NCBI GenBank assembly: GCA_964586135.1
Contig: CAZPGS010000046.1
Span: 1-6,924, forward strand
Length of the DNA: 6,924 nt
Source: WYZ-LMO8 sp964586135
GTDB taxonomy: Archaea > Thermoproteota > Methanomethylicia > Nezhaarchaeales > WYZ-LMO8
Reading direction: 5' to 3'
A program made the position numbers and the translations under genes. The number at the start of each line of letters is the position of its first letter. The first letter of the stretch is position 1. The notes under the pieces are model-generated. The model saw only the letters and a list, made by a program, of their open reading frames with translations, did not search any database and had not been told where the DNA came from. Of the stretch, positions 1-4,728 are shown in pieces.

Positions 1-122
1 CTAGCGACCTCGGCCCTGAGGACGTCGCCCGTGGACATGGAGGGTACGCCGAGCACTTTGGAAAGCATTTTAACTTGAGTGCCCTTTCCTGCACCCGGAG
101 GGCCTAGGAATACGAGCCTCAC
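1..122 (-). CDS. adk: Adenylate kinase, N-terminal part (3' end outside window)
   Basis: Adenylate kinase interconverts ATP + AMP and 2 ADP in the cytoplasm and balances the adenylate pool. Only about 40 codons are visible. They begin MRLVFLGPPGAGKGTQ, which contains the P-loop (Walker A, residues 7-15, with Lys13). The AMP-site segment STGDVLRAEV follows at residues 30-39. This is the 'bacterial-type' Adk found in many archaea, not the AdkA type of Sulfolobus or methanogens. The GTG at 122-120 is chosen because it directly precedes the canonical N-terminus. It has no Shine-Dalgarno, and a TATA-like element lies about 26 bp upstream, so the mRNA is probably leaderless. An in-frame GTG 33 nt upstream would add an atypical extension and would coincide with the TATA element. 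The gene follows the nucleotidyltransferase gene on the same strand after a 40-bp gap. Family assignment is firm; the remainder, including the LID domain, is not visible. Confidence 0.93.
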   Translation of the reverse strand, partial: MRLVFLGPPGAGKGTQVKMLSKVLGVPSMSTGDVLRAEVA

Positions 123-144
123 GCATGAGAGCGCGTTAGGATCG

Positions 145-152
145 CTTTTTAA
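145..152 (-). promoter_or_regulatory. TATA-like element for leaderless adk
   Basis: The minus strand reads TTAAAAAG, preceded by a purine-rich BRE-like AGAAAGTG. Its centre lies about 26-27 bp upstream of the adk GTG, which is the usual TATA-to-start-site distance in archaea. This suggests that adk has its own promoter and that transcription starts at or next to the start codon. Inferred from spacing and composition only. Confidence 0.55.
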
Positions 153-162
153 CACTTTCTCT

Positions 163-867
163 CTAGGAGGTCTTCGACCACTTGTCGAGTATCTCGCTTA
201 ATTGAGGCAAGCCCTCCCCATACAACTGTTCAATTATGTCTATGGCATCAGCTAAGAGCCCCTCCCACTTACTCCCGTTGCTTGCCAACTTGTTTAGGAA
301 CTTCCGGTACTTCATTGAGAGCGCTTCGTCGAGATGGCCGAGCAACTCCTCGTCGGTTATTTTGAAGACCTTCTCGTCCCTAGCGACTCTAAGCCGGGCG
401 AAGTTCCTAACGGCATGGTGGAGGCTCCTCAGGCGAGCTCTTGGATCCCTTCGATCCTCGAGCGCGTTGGCCAGGTCCTCTAAGCCCCAATGCCTGAGCT
501 TCATGAGCGTGAGCTCCGTGACCTCTGGCCTGCCCTTGCTCTTCAACCTCTCATATAAGCCATCGTCGTAAACCGCTTGGCCCTCCAGCCACACCATGTG
601 GGCCAGCGGATCGCCGCTGTAGTACAGCTCCAACAGTTGCCCAGTCGTAAGCACGCCAAGCTCGAGGCCGCTTATGTCTTCAAATTTCTCGCCCTTAAGG
701 TCCTTGAGCTCCTCGATGACTAGCAAGACGTCAACGTCGCTCACGCCCGGCTTAAAATCCCCCCTAACGGCCGATCCGAAGACTATGAGGCTCCTCACCT
801 TAAGCCCTTTGCCTTTGATCCTCTCGACGACTTTGTTGACGACCGCCATGGCCTCTTCGCAGATCAA
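163..867 (-). CDS. Nucleotidyltransferase-domain protein (MNT-like N-terminus, helical C-terminus)
   Basis: The N-terminal domain has the pol-beta-type nucleotidyltransferase signature: G31-S32 in LIVFGSAVRGD, then the metal-binding pair D44 and D46 in GVSDVDVLLV. A third acidic position may be E69 (GLELGV) instead of the usual Asp. Proteins of this fold transfer NMP to proteins, RNA or small molecules; the substrate here is unknown. Residues about 115-234 are helical and rich in Arg/His (RSLHHAVRNFARLR, about 147-160), recalling HEPN or kanamycin-nucleotidyltransferase-like helical bundles, but no clean HEPN RxxxxH motif is evident. The ORF opens with TTG at 867 after an in-frame stop; an ATG at 849 is an equally credible start, giving 228 aa, and neither has a clean Shine-Dalgarno. 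It lies just upstream of adk on the same strand, but adk seems to have its own promoter. It could be a cis-fused relative of MNT/HEPN toxin-antitoxin pairs or a housekeeping modifier. Confidence 0.85.
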   Translation of the reverse strand: MICEEAMAVVNKVVERIKGKGLKVRSLIVFGSAVRGDFKPGVSDVDVLLVIEELKDLKGEKFEDISGLELGVLTTGQLLELYYSGDPLAHMVWLEGQAVYDDGLYERLKSKGRPEVTELTLMKLRHWGLEDLANALEDRRDPRARLRSLHHAVRNFARLRVARDEKVFKITDEELLGHLDEALSMKYRKFLNKLASNGSKWEGLLADAIDIIEQLYGEGLPQLSEILDKWSKTS

Positions 868-905
868 CCCTCAACACCAAAGAGCCTCTTCCCGCAGGCC
901 GAGAA

Positions 906-914
906 TAAGATAAG
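906..914 (-). promoter_or_regulatory. Candidate TATA element for the nucleotidyltransferase gene
   Basis: The minus strand reads CTTATCTTA about 43 bp before the TTG start and 61 bp before the alternative ATG. A start site about 26 bp downstream (near 884) would give a short leader of roughly 17 or 35 nt. It is the most AT-rich stretch in the 126-bp divergent spacer, and the plus strand (AATAAGATAAG) could in principle also serve the rightward gene. Spacing and composition are the only evidence. Confidence 0.35.
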
Positions 915-941
915 TTTGGGGCCTCATATCGAGCTTTTGCC

Positions 942-957
942 AGCCAGTCCTCTGGCT
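942..957. repeat. Small inverted repeat (6-bp stem, 4-nt loop) in divergent spacer
   Basis: AGCCAG, loop TCCT, CTGGCT forms a perfect 6-bp hairpin between the two divergent genes. It lies about 37 bp before the GTG of the rightward gene, so it could be a leader hairpin or an operator dyad. No function can be assigned. Confidence 0.4.
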
Positions 958-970
958 TGACATGGGCCAG

Positions 971-988
971 CCGGGGGTACCGGGGGTA
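971..988 (+). repeat. Perfect 9-bp tandem duplication just upstream of the 388-aa gene
   Basis: The unit CCGGGGGTA occurs twice with no spacer (971-979 and 980-988) and ends 5 nt before the GTG start at 994. Its second G-run (982-987, GGGGGT) is at Shine-Dalgarno distance from the start, so the duplication may repeat a weak ribosome-binding site. The KpnI-like GGTACC at the junction results from the duplication. Confidence 0.6.
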
Positions 989-993
989 AGGGC

Positions 994-2160
994 GTGGCGA
1001 ATGATCGGGACGAGGCTTTAGTGCTCCTCGAGAAGTTCTCCGGTAGCCTGCCCCACGTAGAGGCCCTGTACATGTACGTTAACAGGGGGGCCTTTAAAAA
1101 TCAATGCTTGGAAGAATTGGAGGCTCGATGGCCTTCGATAGGCCCTAAGGCCTGGAGCGATGTGGAGGCAGAGGCCTCCAAATACGAGCCTCGAATACTC
1201 GTGGGCGACCTCAAGCGTCGAGTAATGAAGGCAATTGAGGAGGAGTACGGCGACCTATTGCTTAAGGAGGTCGAGAAGAGGGTTCGAGCGCTCAGCCCTA
1301 GCGAGTTCGCCGTCATCGTGGCCTTTAGCAAGTTGTGGCTTCGAGGCCTGAAGACGACGGACGAAGACGAGCTCTCGACAGTTCTCGAAGCGTGCTTAGG
1401 GATTCGAGGCTCAAAGGCTGTAGAGGTCTTGTGGAGAACAGGTCTCATAAACAGAGCCCATAGGCCTGCCACCTCGAGATACATGCCCAAGGTCTACGTG
1501 CCGGGCTACCTCAAGCCTCTAATCGAAAAGTACGCTCAAGGCCAATTGCCTATTCAAACAAGCGTCAAGGCCCTCCTCCAAGAGGCCTTAGCCGAGGACC
1601 CCTTCAAGGCTTGCGCCGCAGTCTACGGAACTCATCAACTGATAGACGAGCTCGTGCAGGTGGCGTTAGGACTTCCGCTCAGATCAGTACTCTTCAGGTG
1701 GAACGTCAGGGGGTTGATGAAGGCTGGGAAGGCCTGCCCGCTGCTAGCAGATGAGATCGAAAAGGCTTGGAGGGAGATCGTAGAGAGCGAGTTCGTGGAG
1801 GCTTTAAAGGCCTTGAGCGGGGCCCTCAAATGTCTCAACTACGAATGCAAGGTGGCTTACGACGCTTACATCAAATTACCGATGCTCTACGGCTATCGCG
1901 ACGGGTTGGTGATGGCAATTATATTCATGCCCGCGATATTGCCCCTAGCCCACGTCAGGAGCTTTAGCCCCGACGCCTTAAAGGTGGCCTTCACGCATAA
2001 CTTAAACGCGCCGCCTCGAGAGGCGCTAAATGCCCTCAGGTTGTCATCTATAGTCTGGGCGAGGAACGACGAAGTCGCAGTCTACGCCAAGGAGGGTCTA
2101 GAAGTCTTAGAGGAAGTGCTTAAGGCTGGTGGCTTCAAAGTTGTCGCGCAGGCGAGCTAA
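994..2160 (+). CDS. Hypothetical 388-aa helical protein, possible winged-helix segment, coupled to rnhB
   Basis: I do not recognise this protein. It starts at GTG 994; an in-frame TGA at 958-960 closes the frame upstream and no other start lies between. G-rich GGGGGT at 982-987 may act as a weak Shine-Dalgarno. The sequence is almost entirely predicted helix. Residues about 99-178 look like a winged-helix unit: a helix beginning at LSPSEFAVIV, a second at VEVLWRTGLI, then a basic 'wing' (NRAHRPATSRYMP) and a final helix. Residues 304-319 are strongly hydrophobic but short and unflanked by a signal. Cysteines at 207, 248, 280 and 285 do not form an obvious metal site. The 3' end overlaps the first frame-compatible start of rnhB by 32 bp, implying one transcript and translational coupling. 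A nucleic-acid-binding role alongside RNase HII is a guess from context. The reading frame is convincing; the function is unknown. Confidence 0.8.
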   Translation: MANDRDEALVLLEKFSGSLPHVEALYMYVNRGAFKNQCLEELEARWPSIGPKAWSDVEAEASKYEPRILVGDLKRRVMKAIEEEYGDLLLKEVEKRVRALSPSEFAVIVAFSKLWLRGLKTTDEDELSTVLEACLGIRGSKAVEVLWRTGLINRAHRPATSRYMPKVYVPGYLKPLIEKYAQGQLPIQTSVKALLQEALAEDPFKACAAVYGTHQLIDELVQVALGLPLRSVLFRWNVRGLMKAGKACPLLADEIEKAWREIVESEFVEALKALSGALKCLNYECKVAYDAYIKLPMLYGYRDGLVMAIIFMPAILPLAHVRSFSPDALKVAFTHNLNAPPREALNALRLSSIVWARNDEVAVYAKEGLEVLEEVLKAGGFKVVAQAS

Positions 2161-2818
2161 TGAGCTGTACGTGGGCCTCGACGAAGCCGGTCGAGGTAGT
2201 TGCGTGGGGCCGCTGATCGTATCACTCGTGGCCACTGACGAAGCCGGTCTTAGGGCCCTCGCCGAGTTAGGCGTTAGAGACAGCAAAAAGCTCACGCCGA
2301 ATCGGAGGCTCGAAATCTTCCCGGAGATACTCTCATGCTCGGCTTATGTGGCGGTAAGGGCCGTGCAACCAGAGGTCATAGACACCCACAACATCAGCCA
2401 CCTGACCATGAAGGCCATGTGCTCCATCACGGCCCCCCTCGCTAAGCGGTACCCTATTAAGAGGGTCGTCGCCGACTACGTCAATCCCCCCAAGAGGCTT
2501 CAAAGGCTCTTGAGGGGCCTCCTCCGCCCCGAGGTCGAAGTGTTGGTGGTGGAGGACGCCGATGACAAATATGTCGAGTGCATGGCCGCCTCCATAGTCG
2601 CTAAGGTGATGAGGGACAACGAAGTTGCCAAGCTCAGAACAATATACGGCGTCAGAGGTAGCGGCTATCCATCGGATCCAGAGACGCTGGAGTGGCTTAT
2701 GAGCGAGGCCTCGCGAGGGACTTTGCCGCCATGTGTTAGGAGGTCTTGGAGGACGGTCAAGAGGATTCCTCTCGGCGAAGGCCTCGATCGCTGGCTCGGA
2801 AGAGGTCGATGTACTTAG
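2129..2818 (+). CDS. rnhB: Ribonuclease HII
   Basis: RNase HII cleaves the RNA strand of RNA/DNA hybrids and incises at single ribonucleotides in DNA, using divalent metal. The four catalytic acids are present: D18-E19 in GLDEAGRG, D116 in VVADYV and D145 in the DADDKY segment before AASIVAK (153-159). DSKKLT (51-56), the GYP tyrosine and the C-terminal RRSWRTVKRI also match the family. The length (229 aa) is normal. Oddities are GRGSCVGP instead of the common GRGPxxGP, and an acidic EDAD where many homologues have a basic residue before AD. The GTG at 2129 is taken; TTG 2141 is also possible, and GTG 2171 would clip the first beta strand. It overlaps the upstream 388-aa gene by 32 bp and has no promoter of its own. 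Its last 62 bp overlap the converging small gene. The family call is firm; the exact start is not. Confidence 0.95.
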   Translation: MASKLSRRRANELYVGLDEAGRGSCVGPLIVSLVATDEAGLRALAELGVRDSKKLTPNRRLEIFPEILSCSAYVAVRAVQPEVIDTHNISHLTMKAMCSITAPLAKRYPIKRVVADYVNPPKRLQRLLRGLLRPEVEVLVVEDADDKYVECMAASIVAKVMRDNEVAKLRTIYGVRGSGYPSDPETLEWLMSEASRGTLPPCVRRSWRTVKRIPLGEGLDRWLGRGRCT

Positions 2819-3122
2819 AGACCAACTCCTTGGCCTCCTTCTCTATCTTCTTTCTGGCCTCATCGCTCATGAACTTGTCCCTGTAGTCGGGAGGTAATAA
2901 GTCCCATTCGTTGTACAGATATCGTAACGGCGAGCTAAAGGTCTCGAATATCTTTCCCCACACGTAAACGATCCTGTCCCTTGGAATCCCACACTCGTCG
3001 ACGAGCCTAGAGGCCACGTCCCACGCCAGCTTGGCTATAGTGAAGTAGTAGCTCTTGGCGTACTTGAGGAAGGCCTGGAAGTCTGGCGAGTCAAGTATGA
3101 TCGGCTTAACGGGCTTGCTCAA
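2757..3122 (-). CDS. Hypothetical 121-aa helical protein, antisense-overlapping rnhB 3' end
   Basis: I do not recognise this protein. It is soluble-looking and helical, rich in aromatic residues (YAKSYYF 21-27, VYVWGKIFETF 52-62, LRYLYNEWDLLPPDY 66-80), with a charged C-terminal helix (MSDEARKKIEKEAKEL, 85-100) and a basic/acidic tail. Signs that it is real include a TTG start (3122-3120) eight nt after GAGGGTG (3131-3137), an in-frame stop just upstream, and a TATA-like element at 3158-3165 giving a leader of about 13 nt. The last 20 codons and the stop lie inside rnhB on the opposite strand (2757-2818). It is divergent from the JAMM gene and seems to share its promoter region. No catalytic motif, signal peptide or membrane segment is visible. 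Function unknown. Confidence 0.72.
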   Translation of the reverse strand: MSKPVKPIILDSPDFQAFLKYAKSYYFTIAKLAWDVASRLVDECGIPRDRIVYVWGKIFETFSSPLRYLYNEWDLLPPDYRDKFMSDEARKKIEKEAKELVSKYIDLFRASDRGLRREESS

Positions 3123-3130
3123 ACTCTAGA

Positions 3131-3137
3131 CACCCTC
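3131..3137 (-). promoter_or_regulatory. Ribosome-binding site supporting a TTG start
   Basis: The minus strand has GAGGGTG, a good match to the archaeal Shine-Dalgarno, eight nt before the TTG at 3122. It is the main reason for accepting a non-ATG start for the 121-aa gene. Confidence 0.6.
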
Positions 3138-3157
3138 GTAGTCTAAACGCTACAAAG

Positions 3158-3165
3158 CTTATATG
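3158..3165. promoter_or_regulatory. Shared TATA element between divergent JAMM and 121-aa genes
   Basis: The plus strand reads ACAAAG (BRE-like, 3152-3157) followed by CTTATATG; the reverse strand reads CATATAAG, also TATA-like. About 26 bp on either side predicts start sites near 3187 (rightward) and 3136 (leftward). Each lies just before a Shine-Dalgarno (GAGGT at 3190-3194; GAGGGTG at 3137-3131). The BRE favours rightward transcription. No other AT-rich element exists in the spacer. Confidence 0.55.
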
Positions 3166-3189
3166 TGTAGAGTTCAGCTTGAGCTCAAA

Positions 3190-3194
3190 GAGGT
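3190..3194 (+). promoter_or_regulatory. Ribosome-binding site deciding the JAMM start (GTG 3202)
   Basis: GAGGT lies seven nt before the in-frame GTG at 3202. The longer ORF start, ATG 3163, overlaps the TATA element and has no Shine-Dalgarno, so GTG 3202 is preferred. Confidence 0.6.
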
Positions 3195-3201
3195 CAACCT
3201 C

Positions 3202-3630
3202 GTGCGCCTTAAAGGCAAGCCTAGCTCGGAGCTCAAAGAGGTGGTGTTCCCTAAGGAGATGCTCGAGGGCCTATTCTGCATGGCCAAGGACAACCACCCG
3301 CGCGAGATATTCTTCCTATTGCGCGGCAGGGTAAGCAACGGCAGCGTCTACGTCGACGAGCTGGTCTTCCCGCCCAGCACGACGTTCGGGCTCGGCTTTT
3401 CGAGCTTCCAGCCCCACGACGTACCGCTTGATCCCTCGATAATCGGCAGCTTGCACTCCCACCCCTCGGGCTCGCCAAAACCGTCGATCCAAGACCTGCA
3501 CAACGTCTTTGGGGTTGTGATGGTGATACTAGCCTACCCCTACAATCTCTCCTCCACGTCGGCCTACGACAAGTCGGGCAGACCGCTCAAGGTGAGGGTC
3601 ACGGAGTATAGCGAGCCGCTCAGCAGCTGA
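3202..3630 (+). CDS. JAMM/MPN-domain (JAB) metalloprotease, stand-alone archaeal type
   Basis: JAMM proteins are zinc metalloproteases; archaeal stand-alone members such as HvJAMM1 remove ubiquitin-like SAMP proteins from their targets. The full motif is present: an upstream Glu (E35 in HPREIFFLLRG) and H85-x-H87-x7-S95-x2-D98 (HSHPSGSPKPSIQD). The 142-aa length suits a minimal MPN domain without extra modules, and no transmembrane or signal segment is visible. GTG 3202 is chosen for its Shine-Dalgarno and its distance from the TATA element; ATG 3163 would add 13 residues (155 aa) but sits inside that element. It is divergent from the 121-aa gene and is followed after 183 bp by nikR on the same strand, which seems to have its own promoter. 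No ubiquitin-like or E1-like gene is in the window, so its substrate cannot be inferred locally. The family call is firm; de-ampylation is inference from relatives. Confidence 0.9.
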   Translation: MRLKGKPSSELKEVVFPKEMLEGLFCMAKDNHPREIFFLLRGRVSNGSVYVDELVFPPSTTFGLGFSSFQPHDVPLDPSIIGSLHSHPSGSPKPSIQDLHNVFGVVMVILAYPYNLSSTSAYDKSGRPLKVRVTEYSEPLSS

Positions 3631-3766
3631 ATTCGTCGAGAGTTATCAACTGTCAATTCTTTGCGCTGACAATGCTACGTGGATCTAGCCGATAGCTTTA
3701 GTCCGCTCTCGTCGACGCGCGCACTTAGGATTATCGCTAAGGCTCGTAGCTGGTAGGACTAAAACG

Positions 3767-3774
3767 CTTAACTT
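3767..3774 (+). promoter_or_regulatory. Candidate nikR promoter (BRE/TATA)
   Basis: ACTAAAACG (BRE-like) is followed by CTTAACTT, centred about 26 bp before a predicted start near 3796. That would give an 18-nt leader holding GAGGG (3800-3804), nine nt before the ATG at 3814. A GGGA/TCCC short inverted repeat (3802-3813) overlaps the ribosome-binding region. Spacing-based inference. Confidence 0.4.
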
Positions 3775-3813
3775 GCGCTGATCTCCTAGAGTATATCGCG
3801 AGGGAGCTCTCCC

Positions 3814-4221
3814 ATGCCCGGTGTTGTGAGGTTTGGGGTCTCCTTGCCGCCCGATGTGGCAAGAGAATTCGATGAAGTGACGAGCAAGATGGGCTACAAG
3901 AACAGGTCGAAGGCCATTCTCGACGCCATAAGGTCGTTCTTGGCCGACATCAAATGGACCGCCGGTGGGAACGAAAGGCTCGTGGGCTCGATCTCCTTCC
4001 TGTACGACCACGAGGTCAAGGGCCTCGAGGAGCATTTGACCAATGTGGAGCACGAGTTCAGATCGATCATAGCCGCCACTCTTCACATCCACGTCACGGA
4101 GAAGCTTTGCCACAAGATTATTGCGGTCGAAGGGTCCGCCGAGGAGATAAAGAGGCTGGCCCTAAAGATAATGTCGAAGAAGGGCGTTGAGCAGTTGAAG
4201 GTCAACGTGGCCGCGCCCTAG
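3814..4221 (+). CDS. nikR: Nickel-responsive transcriptional regulator NikR
   Basis: NikR is a ribbon-helix-helix repressor with a C-terminal ACT-like nickel-binding domain; Ni(II) binding strengthens operator binding and adjusts expression of nickel uptake or nickel-enzyme genes. The RHH domain spans about residues 4-47 (VVRFGVSLPPDVAREFD, then GYKNRSKAILDAIRSFL). The ACT-like domain spans about 55-133. All four nickel ligands align with E. coli His76, His87, His89 and Cys95: here H80, H91, H93 and C99, with identical spacing (HEF...HIHVTEKLC). Length (135 aa) is normal. ATG 3814 is preceded by GAGGG at nine nt. No nickel transporter or nickel enzyme is in the window, so the target is unknown; autoregulation is possible. 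Its stop overlaps by 4 bp the stop of the converging exporter gene inside a 17-nt palindrome. Confidence 0.95.
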   Translation: MPGVVRFGVSLPPDVAREFDEVTSKMGYKNRSKAILDAIRSFLADIKWTAGGNERLVGSISFLYDHEVKGLEEHLTNVEHEFRSIIAATLHIHVTEKLCHKIIAVEGSAEEIKRLALKIMSKKGVEQLKVNVAAP

Positions 4222-4230
4222 GCTAGGGCG
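4214..4230. repeat. 17-nt palindrome spanning two convergent stop codons
   Basis: CGCCCTAG, G, CTAGGGCG is a perfect 8-bp inverted repeat with a single central base. The nikR TAG (4219-4221) and the opposite-strand exporter stop (4218-4220) both lie in its left arm. Because it reads the same on both strands it could form an RNA hairpin at the end of either transcript, with a shortened stem to allow a loop. No U-tract follows, so a terminator role is uncertain. Confidence 0.6.
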
Positions 4231-4703
4231 AGTAAGCCCAGCGTGCCCGCTAGGACTAGGAGCGTAGCCGCCACGGCGCCCACAGCTATCGCCACGAAGG
4301 AGCCCTTGGGCCTAAGCCCAAGCACGTGGGCCAGCAGAGAGCCTGTCCATACGCCGCTTCCGGGCAAGGGCACGGCCACGAAGATCACTAGCCCCAAGAG
4401 CCCGTACCTAGTTATGTACTTCTCTCCTCCCTTCCTCACCCTGAAGAGAAGCTTGGTGTATATCGACGCGGCCATGCGCTTCAGCCACCACCCATCGCCT
4501 TTCAGAGCCCACCTCTCTAGGCTTGACAAGCCCCACAATAAGAAGGGCACTGGCAATAAGTTACCAATGAGCGAGACCACGAGGGTCTCTACGATTGGGA
4601 GGCCCATCACCACTCCATAGGGTATTGAGGCCCTAGTCTCTAGCACAGGCGCCATAGCTAAGATGAACACCTCTATTAGAGTCTCGAGCTCTTGAACGCT
4701 CAC
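4218..4703 (-). CDS. Small multi-drug export family membrane protein (PF06695-like)
   Basis: This is an integral membrane protein of the 'putative small multi-drug export' family; export is suggested by the family name, but substrates are essentially unknown. Visible family signatures are APVLETRASIPYG near the N-terminus, a GNLLPVPF hydrophobic segment, and RYGLLGLVIFVAVPLPGSGVWTG, followed by two hydrophobic helices at the C-terminus. About four or five membrane or re-entrant segments are expected, with a polar basic loop (KGDGWWLKRM, FRVRKGGEKY) between them. Length is 161 aa from GTG 4703, typical of the family. The ORF can be extended to ATG 4730 (170 aa), but that ATG is part of the TATA-like sequence, whereas GTG 4703 lies about 29 bp from its centre, fitting a leaderless mRNA. 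It converges on nikR with a 4-bp overlap and is divergent from the CBS gene. A link to nickel is not shown by the sequence. Confidence 0.88.
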   Translation of the reverse strand: MSVQELETLIEVFILAMAPVLETRASIPYGVVMGLPIVETLVVSLIGNLLPVPFLLWGLSSLERWALKGDGWWLKRMAASIYTKLLFRVRKGGEKYITRYGLLGLVIFVAVPLPGSGVWTGSLLAHVLGLRPKGSFVAIAVGAVAATLLVLAGTLGLLALA

Positions 4704-4728
4704 GCCCTTAACCCGGTCTCCTAAAGGC

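Noticed and set aside
236..571. Open frame on + strand opposite the nucleotidyltransferase gene
   Set aside because: It lies fully inside a gene with clear catalytic motifs on the other strand, has Ser/Leu-rich low-complexity translation and no promoter or ribosome-binding site.
1101..1490. Open frame on - strand inside the 388-aa gene
   Set aside because: The translation is Ser/Arg-rich with no recognisable motif, as expected for an antisense shadow; the plus-strand frame is three times longer and linked to rnhB.
3791..3796. GTATAT as nikR TATA box
   Set aside because: It lies only about 20 bp before the ATG, which would put the transcript start inside the gene; CTTAACTT at 3767 fits the Shine-Dalgarno and ATG better.
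3631..3813. tRNA or other structured RNA gene in the JAMM-nikR spacer
   Set aside because: No T-loop (GGTTCGA-like) sequence, acceptor stem pairing, or C/D or H/ACA box set was found; only short repeats are present.
3685..4113. Open frame on - strand across nikR
   Set aside because: It is opposite the RHH domain and nickel-binding residues of nikR, has no family resemblance and no start signals.
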